A stretch of 64,000 nt of DNA from Cohnella sp. GbtcB17 (GCF_019091135.1 NZ_JAGXJW010000010.1:95803-159802); one strand, 5' to 3'. Shown: positions 1 through 7,550, numbered from the stretch's first letter. Made by a program: numbers and translations. Notes: generated by a model not told the origin, from the letters alone.

Positions 1-391
1 AGCGTCCGTCCACCTCTATCGCTATGCGGTGAGCATTCGTAAAAAATGCGAAGTCTATGTACCTGAACCCATCCTTGTAATCTCTCACTTCATACTCGGG
101 CACAAGCCCCTTTAGGCTTCCAAAAGCGGCGAACCACGTAAAGCGCAAAAAGTACATGGATGCGTATGTCAAGCCTGCCTTGAGCCTCTTAAGGCGCGCC
201 CCCTTGGCTGCCCGAAGCGTCGCGGACCACCAAGGCGCGAACGCCCTTTCGAACTGCAAGTTAACCTCCGGATCGCCTTGCTTGTACAGGTAGTCATTTT
301 TAAATTTCTCCAGATTTAATCCTGTTGCCGCCCCCTCGAATCGGCCATACATTGAAGCCCGATTCTCCACGACTTTATCGGCTGGCTTCAT
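1..391 (-). CDS. Partial protein with restriction-endonuclease-like (DUF559/Vsr-like) fold
   Basis: The N-terminal 130 residues of a gene that runs off the left edge of the window. The ATG at 389-391 follows a GGAAGGAGAG ribosome binding site. The visible part is a basic and aromatic N-terminal region (FERAFAPWWSATLRAAKGAR...LKAGLTYASMYFLRFTW) followed by FAAFGSLKGLVPEYEVRDYKDG, YIDFAF and IAIEVDGR. The IEVDG strand after a conserved YEV..Y.DG..YIDFA block is what I recall from small Paenibacillus proteins with a Vsr/DUF559-like nuclease fold, often loosely annotated as response regulators. The rest of the active site would be off-window, so activity cannot be judged. The gene has its own promoter and a leader hairpin (separate entries). 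Confidence 0.6.
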   Translation of the reverse strand, partial: MKPADKVVENRASMYGRFEGAATGLNLEKFKNDYLYKQGDPEVNLQFERAFAPWWSATLRAAKGARLKRLKAGLTYASMYFLRFTWFAAFGSLKGLVPEYEVRDYKDGFRYIDFAFFTNAHRIAIEVDGR

Positions 392-420
392 CTACCTCAT
401 CTCTCCTTCCGGATGTCCGC

Positions 421-473
421 AAAAGCAAAACGCCGCCCGCTCCCCTCATCCGAAGATTAAGGAACGGACGGCG
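421..473 (-). terminator. Intrinsic-terminator-like hairpin in the leader of the first gene (possible attenuator)
   Basis: Arms at 431-443 and 461-473 pair over about 13 positions with G-U pairs. On the minus strand the hairpin is followed by TTTTGCTTTT (421-430). It lies between the minus-strand promoter at 504-532 and the start codon at 391, so it may act as a transcription attenuator rather than a gene-end terminator. Confidence 0.45.
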
Positions 474-503
474 CGTGCTTCACGCCCAATTATGATTTCT
501 CTT

Positions 504-532
504 AACATATCGCATTCTTGCGCAATCGGCAA
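504..532 (-). promoter_or_regulatory. Sigma-A-type promoter for the partial gene at the left edge
   Basis: On the minus strand TTGCCG (527-532) and TATGTT (504-509) are separated by 17 bases. The gene starts about 110 bases downstream at 391. Confidence 0.5.
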
Positions 533-540
533 TACGGCGT

Positions 541-696
541 TCTAGATACCTGGGCGCTACCGGCCTTGAACAAGCCCATAAGCACAAGCTTACAAGCCTT
601 ATGTGCGAGACCGATTAGAGGAGCATTAGAGGGATATTAAGGAAACAGGAGTTTACACAGCGTTAATTTAAAGGTTGAAACGCGAGTTGTACGCAA
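541..696. other. Intergenic stretch without a recognisable gene
   Basis: Between the promoter above and the terminator of the DUF4247 gene I see only short inverted repeats around 577-605 (GCACA...TGTGC). There is no reading frame with a ribosome binding site. Confidence 0.5.
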
Positions 697-728
697 CAAA
701 AAGACCCAGCCAAATTCACGCTGGGTCT
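697..728 (-). terminator. Rho-independent terminator of the DUF4247 gene
   Basis: The stem GACCCAGC/GCTGGGTC (703-710 with 720-727) is followed on the minus strand by TTTTT, 13 bases past the stop codon. Confidence 0.85.
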
Positions 729-740
729 AACAAATTAACG

Positions 741-1520
741 TCATCGTCGCCTAATTCGTCCCGAGCCGCCGAAGCTCGTTCGCGGCTTCGTCGTCTTGCG
801 CGGCTTGAAGCTTGAGCCGGATTTGCCCTTGGAGCCGCTCGTGCCGTCGCGCGTGATGCTGCCCGTCGTCGGCTTCTTTTTGCCGAACAGTCCGTCAGAC
901 CCTACGCTGCTGCCGGAGTCGGACTTGCCGCCCCGCTTGAAGATCGAGCCCTTCTTGTCCACCGTGAGCGGCGGCGCGACCTTCTGATCGCTCACCGTCG
1001 GCGTCCGGTAAGAGCCGGTGGTCGGCGGATACGACTTCTGGCTGCCGTAGCCGCGGTAGTCGCCGTAATAACCGCCCCGCGACGAATCGAACAGGTTGCC
1101 GATCAAGCTCGCGAGCAGGTAGCCCTCCAAAAAGGAAGGACTGTAATTCTGCCGCACGTACTCCTTGGAGTCGACCTCGACGAGGCTGTCCTCGGGCTTG
1201 TTCGGATCTTTTTGCACGTGAATGATCTGATCCGAATAGACGAGGAACATATGATCCGGGTCGTCCTTGGACACCTGCTCCGGCTTCTTCTTGGCCTCGA
1301 GCGCCGCGGCGACCTCCTGGACCGTCTCGCCCGCCGCGCGGTATACGTACGAAGTCTGGCTGCCGCTGCCGCTCACCGATTCGAGCGGATACGTCTCTTT
1401 CACGTTCGGGCTCGAACCGCAAGCGGACAGCAGCGTCGCGACCAGCGCCAGCATCACGGTCAGGTGGATCGAAGAACGCAGCCAACCGCGGCCGGATCGC
1501 CGACGCCACGGACGGCTCAT
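741..1520 (-). CDS. DUF4247-like lipoprotein, last gene of the PspA cluster
   Basis: 259 residues. The start is the ATG at 1518-1520, which overlaps the upstream DUF4178 stop as ATGA and has AAAGGGAG 7 bases upstream. The in-frame GTG at 1541 has no such signal. The N-terminus is basic and Arg-rich, followed by a hydrophobic segment and the lipobox LLSAC, so this is a predicted lipoprotein. The middle (YPLESVSGSGSQTSYVYRAAG, DHMFLVYSDQIIHV, VRQNYSPSFLEGYLLASLIGN) fits the DUF4247 family. The C-terminal 110 residues are Gly/Ser/Lys/Arg-rich and probably disordered, ending in GRIRRR. The role is unknown. Its place in a pspA/DUF350/DUF4178 cluster suggests envelope-stress function at the outer face of the membrane. 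Confidence 0.75.
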   Translation of the reverse strand: MSRPWRRRSGRGWLRSSIHLTVMLALVATLLSACGSSPNVKETYPLESVSGSGSQTSYVYRAAGETVQEVAAALEAKKKPEQVSKDDPDHMFLVYSDQIIHVQKDPNKPEDSLVEVDSKEYVRQNYSPSFLEGYLLASLIGNLFDSSRGGYYGDYRGYGSQKSYPPTTGSYRTPTVSDQKVAPPLTVDKKGSIFKRGGKSDSGSSVGSDGLFGKKKPTTGSITRDGTSGSKGKSGSSFKPRKTTKPRTSFGGSGRIRRR

Positions 1521-2032
1521 CGTCCGCTCCCTTTTAACCACTCGACGTCGCCGGGCAGCACGCTCTCGCCTTCATACAGCATGAAGCGACCGTCCTGCCA
1601 CTCGATCCGGAGCAGCTTGCGCCCGTCCGACTGGAAACGCCAGACGTAAACCTCTCCCCCGGCCGAAGCAAAGGGCGTGCTGCCCGCCTCGACGATTCGG
1701 GTGCTGTACTGGTCCTCCAAATGATAATCGATGCCGTCCAGTTCGATATGCGCCGGTACCTCGTCCATCGAATCAAGTCGTCCGTCGATCGTGCTAAATA
1801 ACGAATACGACAGATCGAGCCGCTGCTCAATGTTCAAGTAACGTACATCCGCGCCGTCGCGCAGCGTCAGCCATACTTCGTTGCGCGCGGTCGGCTTTGT
1901 GCGGCCGGTCACCTGATAAGTGACGAGAGACACCTCGCATACGTCCCCCGGCCCCATCGTCAGCACGCTCCGCTCTTGCGGAAGCGGCTCGGCTTTTTTC
2001 AAAATATTTTTAACCCGTTTGAACAGGCTCAT
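1517..2032 (-). CDS. DUF4178 domain protein
   Basis: 171 residues, cytoplasmic (no signal peptide or membrane segment). MSLFKRVKNILKK resembles the start of PspA (MSIFKRLRDLTL) and may be an amphipathic membrane-contact helix. The rest is a beta-rich domain with GPGDVCEVSLVTYQVTGRT, EVWLTLRDGADVRYLNIEQ and an acidic C-terminal strand region. Together these fit DUF4178, a family repeatedly found next to PspA and DUF350. The gene lies between DUF350 (24-base gap) and DUF4247 (4-base overlap), so co-translation is likely. The biochemical role is unknown. Confidence 0.75.
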   Translation of the reverse strand: MSLFKRVKNILKKAEPLPQERSVLTMGPGDVCEVSLVTYQVTGRTKPTARNEVWLTLRDGADVRYLNIEQRLDLSYSLFSTIDGRLDSMDEVPAHIELDGIDYHLEDQYSTRIVEAGSTPFASAGGEVYVWRFQSDGRKLLRIEWQDGRFMLYEGESVLPGDVEWLKGSGR

Positions 2033-2056
2033 CTGTTGTCCTCCTCTCCCGCAGCC

Positions 2057-2461
2057 CTACAGGCAAGAGCCGATGATCATCGCGCCGACCAGATGCAGGG
2101 AGCCCGCGATCAGGCCATGCCCTACGATGCCGTCCCGCACGCCCTCGTCCAAACGCAAATCTCCGATGCGCCTGAACGCGAATTCGACGATCCACTCCAG
2201 CACGAACAGGATGACGAACGAAATAAACGAGACGAGCAGCGCTTCGCCCAAGTCGTCGGAAGTCACGATCGAGCGGGACAGGATGTAACCCTGCGCGACC
2301 AGCTTCAGCACGAACCGAACGGTGACGGCCGTATTGCCCTTCTTCATCTCGGCCATATCCTTGTACTTCGTAAAATAAGCGTCGATGCCCATAAGCACGA
2401 ACAGCAGCACCGCGCCCGCCGCCGTCCACAGCAGCGTGCCGATTACATTTTCAATCGTCAC
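2057..2461 (-). CDS. DUF350 family small membrane protein
   Basis: 134 residues from a GTG at 2459-2461, chosen because GGGAGGAGAG sits 9 bases upstream. The longer in-frame extension has no ribosome binding site. There are about four hydrophobic segments: IGTLLWTAAGAVLLFVLMG, FVLKLVAQGYILS, LLVSFISFVILFVLEWIV and GLIAGSLHLVGAMIIG. This is the size and layout of DUF350 (E. coli YjfL-type) integral membrane proteins. Being next to pspA, it may be the membrane partner that PspA contacts. That is inference from conserved gene neighbourhoods; no enzymatic motif is visible. Confidence 0.8.
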   Translation of the reverse strand: MTIENVIGTLLWTAAGAVLLFVLMGIDAYFTKYKDMAEMKKGNTAVTVRFVLKLVAQGYILSRSIVTSDDLGEALLVSFISFVILFVLEWIVEFAFRRIGDLRLDEGVRDGIVGHGLIAGSLHLVGAMIIGSCL

Positions 2462-2590
2462 TGTTAACGTCTCTCCTCCCGCGGATAAACCGGGCGGTTC
2501 CCCATTCCCCGCGGGAACGAGCCGCCCGAAGCGCTCCGTTTCGCATGCGCCCTTCAAGTCTAACCTTATTCTAGCCTAGATGGGCATTTG

Positions 2591-2616
2591 AAAAAAGGAC
2601 CCCGCGGGGGAGTCCT
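2591..2616 (-). terminator. Intrinsic terminator between pspA and DUF350
   Basis: On the minus strand GGAC-CCCC pairs with GGGG-TCC and is followed by TTTTTT. It falls just after the pspA stop, so downstream genes may be expressed only by read-through. Confidence 0.7.
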
Positions 2617-2627
2617 CTTGGATCGCC

Positions 2628-3296
2628 TTAGCTCTCGTACTTCTTCATCAGAGCGGCGAGTTCGTCCTCGACCGCCTTATCCTTGCCCAGCGCCGCGAAC
2701 TCGTCGTCCAACGACTTGCCCTTGGACTGGCTGAGCTCCTCGGTCGCTTCCGCATGAGCTTCCATCTGCCGGACCTTCTCTTCCATCCGGCTGAGTCCGG
2801 ACATCGCGGTATCGGTGCCGAAGCCCGCCATCGCTTTGTTGATGCCGGCCTGCGCCTTGGCGGCGTTGGCGCGGGCGACGAGCGTCTCGCGACGATTCTT
2901 GAGATCGGTGAACTGTTTGCGCATCTCGTCGAGCTTCAGGCGCAGATTGTCGGCGGCCTGCTTGTTCTGCTCGTAGCTGGCCTTGTACTCATTCGCCTTC
3001 GTGTCGGCCGCTTTCTTCTCCTCGAGCGCGCGGCGGGCCAGGTCGATGTTCTTCGCCTGCGCCGCAATGTTCGCCTGTTCCTCGCGCTTGGCGACGAGTG
3101 CGGCTTGCTCTTCGTACAGCTGCTTGAATCGCTTCTCGATCGCGATCTGGGCGGCGACCGCCTTCTCGGCGTCCTCGAGATCCTCCGCCATGTCGCGCAA
3201 ATATTGATCGGTCATTTTGACCGGGTCTTCCGCCTTTTCGATCAGGGCATATACGTTCGACAGCGTGAGATCGCGCAACCGTTTGAATATAGACAT
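2628..3296 (-). CDS. pspA: PspA/IM30 family envelope-stress protein
   Basis: 222 residues, the usual PspA length. The N-terminal amphipathic helix (MSIFKRLRDLTLSNVYALIEKAEDP) and the signature VKMTDQYLRDMAEDLEDAEKAVA are typical of PspA/IM30. The body is a long Ala/Lys/Glu-rich coiled coil (about residues 25-190). PspA binds stressed membranes and forms ESCRT-III-like oligomers that keep the membrane intact. The start codon follows AGAGGAGGATTC. A near-perfect sigma-W-type promoter lies about 50 bases upstream, matching the known sigma-W control of B. subtilis pspA. It heads the DUF350-DUF4178-DUF4247 cluster. Confidence 0.95.
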   Translation of the reverse strand: MSIFKRLRDLTLSNVYALIEKAEDPVKMTDQYLRDMAEDLEDAEKAVAAQIAIEKRFKQLYEEQAALVAKREEQANIAAQAKNIDLARRALEEKKAADTKANEYKASYEQNKQAADNLRLKLDEMRKQFTDLKNRRETLVARANAAKAQAGINKAMAGFGTDTAMSGLSRMEEKVRQMEAHAEATEELSQSKGKSLDDEFAALGKDKAVEDELAALMKKYES

Positions 3297-3344
3297 TTAC
3301 ACGAATCCTCCTCTTGTCCGCGTGTTCGCGGCTATGTATTGTAG

Positions 3345-3370
3345 TACGCGGATGCAGGCCGACCGTTTCA
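3345..3370 (-). promoter_or_regulatory. Sigma-W-type promoter of pspA
   Basis: On the minus strand TGAAAC (3365-3370) and CGTA (3345-3348) are separated by exactly 16 bases, the B. subtilis sigma-W consensus. The pspA start is about 50 bases downstream. Confidence 0.85.
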
Positions 3371-3410
3371 ACATTTCCATGGTGACCAGCGAATATCCTT
3401 CCAAATAAAT

Positions 3411-3449
3411 ATACATCCGGCCCGCCCCGGAAGGCAAAGCCGGATGTAT
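3411..3449 (-). terminator. Terminator of the KamA-like gene
   Basis: An 11-bp inverted repeat (ATACATCCGGC/GCCGGATGTAT) is followed on the minus strand by ATTTATTT, downstream of the stop at 3480. It lies between that gene and the pspA promoter. Confidence 0.7.
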
Positions 3450-3479
3450 GGCGCGAACCGCGAGCATCCGCGCGTATCG

Positions 3480-4559
3480 TCAGTCTCCGATTTGGTACGG
3501 CCGTTTGACGTAAGAGGTGCGGAGACCGTAATCCTCGGAATCCGTCCAATCGATCCGCAGCGACCCGATCTTGGATTCGCTGCCCGGCAGCTCGCTCAGC
3601 CACAGCGCATCGTCTGGACAATCGGCCGTGATAAACTTGCCTGCGTCGTCGTCGGGGGACGCGTGGAACTTCAGGTAAGCCTTGCCGCCTTCGACGGCCA
3701 ACACCTCGATGAAGCCCGCGTCGTGATTGACCGCAAGCCGCGCCCGTCGCCCAAGCCCCGCCGTCGTCAGCTTGGCTTCTTCGACCAGACGATATGCCCT
3801 GGACAGCGGCACCGCGAATTCGCCGCTCTCCTCGGTCGGCCGGTCGACGAAAAAGTAATACGGCGTCACGCCTGCCAGCTCGAGCCGTTCAAGCAGCTCG
3901 CCCAGCAGCTCCGGCGCGTCGTTGATCCCGCCCAGGATCGGCGTCCGGTTCACGATGACGGCTCCGGCGTCGCCAAGCGAGCGAAACGCGCGAATCGCCT
4001 GGTCTGTCATCTCTCGCGGATGATGGATGTGGGCCATCAGATAAAGCGGCTTCGACGGGGTGGAGTATTCGCGTATCAGCCGCAGCAAGCCGAGGTCGTC
4101 CGATATGCGCATCGGGTCCATGACCGGCATACGCGTGCTGAGCCGAATAATGCCGACGTGCGGGATAGCCCGCAGGCTCTGAAGCAGCTTGCGCAGCTTA
4201 AGCGTAGGCAGCTTGAAGCAGTCGCCGCCGGCCAGGATCACCTGACGGATCTCCGGGTGGGCCGCTACGTATTCAAGCGCAGGCGAAACGCCCTCTTCAG
4301 CCTCCGCCTCGGGAAGCATCAGGAAAGCGGATGTCCGAAACTTGTGGCGATAGCCTTGGGCCAAATAATCGGCTTCGTCGTCCGATGCGCCCCAGATACC
4401 CTTGCCGCCGGCCGCCGGCAGGGATGGAGACAGCAGCTTGCGGAGCGGATCGTTCGCGTCGCCCCAATCGATGAGGCTATGATAATATGCATTCGCGGAC
4501 GTGCAAACAGGAGCGGCAGCGTCTAGGTCCATGTTTCTGGCGAATTCCGGCATGGCCAA
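3480..4559 (-). CDS. KamA/EpmB-like protein lacking the radical-SAM cysteine motif
   Basis: 359 residues from a TTG at 4557-4559, chosen because AAGGAGG lies 8 bases upstream; an ATG six bases further in is possible. Much of the sequence follows lysine 2,3-aminomutase-like radical SAM proteins: AYYHSLIDW.D..DPLRKLL, DYLAQGYRHKFRTSA, a PEIRQVILAGGD strand, LRAIPHVGIIRLSTRMPVMDPMRI, YLMAHIHHPREMTDQAIRAF, PILGGINDAPELLGELLERL and PYYFFVDRP. Where the family has the [4Fe-4S] loop CxxxCxxC with about 20 flanking residues, this protein reads FLMLPEAEAEEGVSPALEYV (around residues 79-98). No CxxxCxxC occurs anywhere in it. It is therefore probably not a radical SAM enzyme, although the TIM-barrel core remains. 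The reading frame is intact, so this looks like a clean deletion. Transcription appears to be under c-di-AMP riboswitch control. Confidence 0.75.
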   Translation of the reverse strand: MAMPEFARNMDLDAAAPVCTSANAYYHSLIDWGDANDPLRKLLSPSLPAAGGKGIWGASDDEADYLAQGYRHKFRTSAFLMLPEAEAEEGVSPALEYVAAHPEIRQVILAGGDCFKLPTLKLRKLLQSLRAIPHVGIIRLSTRMPVMDPMRISDDLGLLRLIREYSTPSKPLYLMAHIHHPREMTDQAIRAFRSLGDAGAVIVNRTPILGGINDAPELLGELLERLELAGVTPYYFFVDRPTEESGEFAVPLSRAYRLVEEAKLTTAGLGRRARLAVNHDAGFIEVLAVEGGKAYLKFHASPDDDAGKFITADCPDDALWLSELPGSESKIGSLRIDWTDSEDYGLRTSYVKRPYQIGD

Positions 4560-4608
4560 CGTGAATTCCTCCTTCTCCCGGGTGTAAAGTCGACACGCCC
4601 CGAAGGAC

Positions 4609-4730
4609 AGAAAAGACCCTTCTGCAGCAGGCGCGCGCAATACGCTTAGCCAGACAGAGGGGTCTTGTAGAGACGCCAAAAGACCCGGCGAGGGTCATTC
4701 AAGCTTCAATAATGTTAGATGTGACCCATC
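4609..4730 (-). promoter_or_regulatory. Expression platform of the c-di-AMP riboswitch (competing hairpins)
   Basis: On the minus strand, terminator 1 is GACCC (4692-4696) with GGGTC (4682-4686) followed by TTTT. An upstream GGGTCA (4722-4727) can pair instead with TGACCC (4692-4697), which would destroy terminator 1. A second hairpin pairs 4655-4666 with 4613-4624 and is followed by TTTTC. The mutually exclusive pairings suggest transcription termination control between aptamer and start codon. Confidence 0.6.
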
Positions 4731-4858
4731 CACTGCCTACGAGGTTAGCTGACGGACTCGGGTAAGATGGTACCCTATGAAGCGGATAAAGGCTTCAATT
4801 CGCCCCGTAAAGATTTGGTTCCCCCGTTTCCCGGCCGATACCGGGAATTAAGCGTACA
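4731..4858 (-). promoter_or_regulatory. Cyclic di-AMP riboswitch (ydaO/yuaA leader)
   Basis: The minus strand carries the conserved blocks of the ydaO aptamer in order: CGCTTAATTCCGG, GAAACGGGGGAACC, GGGGCGAATT, TAGGGTACC, ACCCGA and GTCAGCTAACCTCGTAGGC. These blocks and their spacing match the B. subtilis ydaO RNA. The family is normally an OFF switch: c-di-AMP promotes termination, and the usual targets are K+ or osmolyte transporters and cell-wall hydrolases. Here the next gene is the KamA-like protein at 3480-4559, an unusual target. Confidence 0.93.
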
Positions 4859-4863
4859 CTTAG

Positions 4864-4890
4864 TTTATACCGAATGTCCCGAATCGTCAA
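4864..4890 (-). promoter_or_regulatory. Sigma-A promoter of the c-di-AMP riboswitch transcript
   Basis: On the minus strand TTGACG (4885-4890) is followed by TATAAA (4864-4869). The spacer is 15 bases, or 17 if TAAACT is used as the -10 element. Confidence 0.6.
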
Positions 4891-4892
4891 AC

Positions 4893-4937
4893 AAAAGGGC
4901 GCCCAATTCCGCCTTGAAAGGTCAAAATCGGGCGCCT
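4893..4937 (-). terminator. Terminator of glyA
   Basis: GGCGCCC...GGGCGCC (4930-4936 with 4897-4904) is followed by TTTTGTTT on the minus strand, downstream of the glyA stop. Confidence 0.8.
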
Positions 4938-4972
4938 GTACCTGTTTTTAGGCGGTTTGGCCGGGATAAATC

Positions 4973-6223
4973 TTAGTATTCAAGACCTTGGTAAAGCGGA
5001 TATTGCGCGGCGAGCTCGCGCACGAGCTTGCGCGCCTCTTCCAGCTTGGTCTCGTCCTTGGCGTTCTTCAGCGTGATGGCGATCGCTTGGCCGATCTTTT
5101 TCATCGCCGCTGCATCCATGCCGCGCGAAGTGACGGCCGGCGTTCCGATGCGGATGCCGCTCGTGATGAACGGGCTCGTCGGATCGAACGGGATTGCGTT
5201 TTTGTTGACGGTAATGCCGACGGAGTCGAGCACGTGCTCCGCATCCTTGCCCGTAATGTTCAGGTTGCGAGTGTCAACGAGCATCAGGTGGTTGTCCGTG
5301 CCGCCCGAGACCAGGTTGATGCCTTCTGCGATGAGCGACTCGGCAAGCGCCTTGGCGTTGGTCACGACGTTAGCCGCGTAGTCCTTGAAGGACGGCTGCA
5401 GCGCTTCGCCGAGCGCGACGGCCTTGGCCGCGATCGTATGCATGAGCGGACCGCCCTGCGTGCCGGGGAATACCGCTTTGTCGATCGCGGCCGCCCAAGG
5501 CTTGGTGCACAGAATCAGGCCGCCGCGCGGACCGCGCAGCGTCTTGTGCGTCGTCGTCGTCACGAAGTGCGCATGCGGCACCGGGCTCGGGTGCTGGCCG
5601 CCTGCCACGAGGCCGGCGATATGCGCCATGTCGACCATGAACAGGGCGCCTACGTCATTGGCGATCTGGCCGAGCGCTTCGAAGTCGATGATGCGCGGAT
5701 AAGCGCTCGCGCCGGCGACAATCATGCGCGGGCGGTGCTTGAACGCCGCTTTGCGGACTTCATCGTAGTTGATCGTGAACGTCGACTCGTCGACGCCGTA
5801 AGCGACGAAGTTGTACAGGATGCCCGAAGCGTTGACCGGGCTGCCGTGCGTCAGGTGACCCCCGTGCGCGAGGTTCATGCCGAGCACGGTATCGCCGGGC
5901 TGAAGCGCCGCAAGGTATACGGCGAGGTTCGCCTGCGCGCCGGAGTGCGGCTGCACGTTGGCATGCTCGGCGCCGAACAGTTCCTTCGCGCGGTTGCGGG
6001 CGATTTCTTCGGGAATGTCGACGTATTCGCAGCCGCCGTAGTAACGCTTGCCCGGGTAGCCTTCGGCATACTTGTTGGTGAGCACGGTGCCCATCGCTTC
6101 GAGGACGGCCTCGCTCACGATGTTTTCGGACGCGATCAGCTCGAGGTTGTCGCGTTGGCGGCCGAGCTCGAGGTTAAGGGCTTTGACGATCTCGGGATCT
6201 TGCTTGCGCAGATTGGCGGTCAT
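4973..6223 (-). CDS. glyA: Serine hydroxymethyltransferase
   Basis: 416 residues, the normal bacterial length. It converts serine and tetrahydrofolate to glycine and 5,10-methylene-THF, the main one-carbon source. The substrate and folate region [20 protein letters not shown] and the [18 protein letters not shown] block are present. The PLP-binding lysine is K227 in [15 protein letters not shown]. The start follows AAGGAGGACC. It is the last gene of the rpiB-ywlG-glyA set, in the same order as B. subtilis. The ZTP riboswitch upstream of rpiB makes folate-status control of glyA likely. About 150 bases separate it from ywlG, and a separate promoter there cannot be excluded. Confidence 0.98.
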   Translation of the reverse strand: MTANLRKQDPEIVKALNLELGRQRDNLELIASENIVSEAVLEAMGTVLTNKYAEGYPGKRYYGGCEYVDIPEEIARNRAKELFGAEHANVQPHSGAQANLAVYLAALQPGDTVLGMNLAHGGHLTHGSPVNASGILYNFVAYGVDESTFTINYDEVRKAAFKHRPRMIVAGASAYPRIIDFEALGQIANDVGALFMVDMAHIAGLVAGGQHPSPVPHAHFVTTTTHKTLRGPRGGLILCTKPWAAAIDKAVFPGTQGGPLMHTIAAKAVALGEALQPSFKDYAANVVTNAKALAESLIAEGINLVSGGTDNHLMLVDTRNLNITGKDAEHVLDSVGITVNKNAIPFDPTSPFITSGIRIGTPAVTSRGMDAAAMKKIGQAIAITLKNAKDETKLEEARKLVRELAAQYPLYQGLEY

Positions 6224-6320
6224 GGTTGGTCCTCCTTAGGTTATAAGAAAAAGTTGATTTATGGTAAGGGATGGTTGTTGAAAAAGCGTTCGCATGGCGG
6301 CGGCTGTTCGGCGCGCCGTT

Positions 6321-6337
6321 AGCCGAATTTATCGGCT
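6321..6337. repeat. Single copy of the AGCCG-loop-CGGCT intergenic hairpin
   Basis: AGCCGA and TCGGCT flank a 5-base loop, followed by ATCTCGCCGG. The same motif recurs three times at 22.05-22.2 kb, so it is a dispersed intergenic element. The remaining 6224-6376 spacer shows no gene. Confidence 0.4.
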
Positions 6338-6376
6338 ATCTCGCCGGAATAGAGGCCATAGCGGCTCGTCGGCGAC

Positions 6377-6970
6377 TCAGTCGCAGGTGCCCGACGGTGG
6401 CGCCTGCGTCGCAGGAGGCGCGTACACCGCGCGCTCGCCGCCGATCAACTTCGGCCGCGCGTAGGCCATCGTCACCCGCGCCTCGCCGATCCAGCGGCCG
6501 GAAGGCCTTACCGGCACGGCGACGGGTCGCAGGTGCATGCCGATCATCGTTTCGCCGATATCGAGTCCGGCGTCGACGGAGACCGCTTCGACGAGGCAAG
6601 GATCCGCCAACTGACTGTAAGCATAGGCCGCCATGGAGCCGCCGGCCTTGGGTACCGGCACGGCCGATACGATCGTCCAGCCCCGGGCCTTGGCCAAGCT
6701 TCGCTCGGTCACGAGCGCGCGATTCAGATGCTCGCAGCATTGCCACACCGTCTCGAAGCCCAGCCGATCGCGCACGCGCCGCACGCCCTCGTAGATCTCG
6801 CGGGCGACGGCCGGCGCTCCGGACGTACCGATCCGGCGGCCCTGCACCTCGCTCGTGCTGACGCCCAGCACGACGATCTGTCCCGCGCCCAAAGCCGCGG
6901 CTTCGGCCAGCTCGGACAGCGCTTTTTCCACTTGGCCCGACACGGTCAACGCTTGGTCTTGATCAGTCAT
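6377..6970 (-). CDS. ywlG: UPF0340/TIGR01440 family protein YwlG
   Basis: 197 residues, typical of the YwlG family, which sits between rpiB and glyA across Bacilli. Recognisable stretches are LGAGQIVVLGVSTSEVQGRRIGT, FETVWQCCEHLNRALVTER, VSAVPVPKAGGSMAAYAY and AGLDIGETMIGMHLRPVAVP. No signal peptide or membrane segment is present. The function is unestablished; the structure is described as a small alpha/beta fold. It is 25 bases downstream of rpiB and is probably co-transcribed under the ZTP riboswitch. Confidence 0.9.
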   Translation of the reverse strand: MTDQDQALTVSGQVEKALSELAEAAALGAGQIVVLGVSTSEVQGRRIGTSGAPAVAREIYEGVRRVRDRLGFETVWQCCEHLNRALVTERSLAKARGWTIVSAVPVPKAGGSMAAYAYSQLADPCLVEAVSVDAGLDIGETMIGMHLRPVAVPVRPSGRWIGEARVTMAYARPKLIGGERAVYAPPATQAPPSGTCD

Positions 6971-6995
6971 CGTCGCTTCGCGCCTCCCTGTCCGT

Positions 6996-7454
6996 TCAAG
7001 GATGAAGTGCCTGCTGCTCTTCGATCGCCTTGACCTTGTTCAGCCGGCCGACATGGCGCGGACCTTCGGAGAAGGGCGTGTCCAGCCAGACGCGCACGAT
7101 CTCCTCGGCGACGCCGGGACCGATGACGCGCTCGCCCATCGCAAGCACGTTGGTGTCGTTATGCTCGCGCGTAGCCTTGGCCGAAAACAGATCGTGCACG
7201 AGCGCGCAGCGGATGCCCGGCGTCTTGTTCGCCGCGATCGACATGCCGATCCCGGTGCCGCAGATCAGAATTCCCCTGTCCGCTTCTCCGCTGACGACTT
7301 TGTCGCATACGGGCACGGCATAATCCGGATAATCCACCGAATCCGCGCAATCGCATCCAAGATCGATAATCCGGTAACCCTGCGCTTCCAGGAACGGGAC
7401 GATGACGTCCTTCAAACGGTAACCCGCGTGGTCGGCGCCGATAGCGATGATCAT
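6996..7454 (-). CDS. rpiB: Ribose 5-phosphate isomerase B
   Basis: 152 residues. Interconverts ribose 5-phosphate and ribulose 5-phosphate, feeding PRPP and nucleotide synthesis. The RpiB/LacAB signature is clear: MIIAIGADHAGYRLKD, DYPDYAVPVC, GILICGTGIGMSIAANKTPGIRCA and the REHNDTNVLAMGERVIG block. The Cys of the ICGTG motif is the catalytic base. It is the first gene after the ZTP riboswitch. Pairing a ribose-phosphate enzyme with glyA under a sensor of the purine/folate intermediate ZTP makes metabolic sense. Confidence 0.97.
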   Translation of the reverse strand: MIIAIGADHAGYRLKDVIVPFLEAQGYRIIDLGCDCADSVDYPDYAVPVCDKVVSGEADRGILICGTGIGMSIAANKTPGIRCALVHDLFSAKATREHNDTNVLAMGERVIGPGVAEEIVRVWLDTPFSEGPRHVGRLNKVKAIEEQQALHP

Positions 7455-7511
7455 GACTGTACCTACCTCCCTTGATTGTCAGATGTATTATACCGAATTT
7501 GCCGCAAAAAG

Positions 7512-7548
7512 ACGAAAAAGAGCACACGTGCTCAAAGCACGCTGCTCT
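7512..7548 (-). terminator. Expression-platform terminator of the ZTP riboswitch
   Basis: On the minus strand AGAGCA-CGTGCT pairs with AGCACG-TGCTCT around a TTG loop, followed by TTTTT. It begins three bases after the aptamer core, so ligand-stabilised folding can compete with it (ON switch). Confidence 0.85.
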
Positions 7549-7550
7549 CT

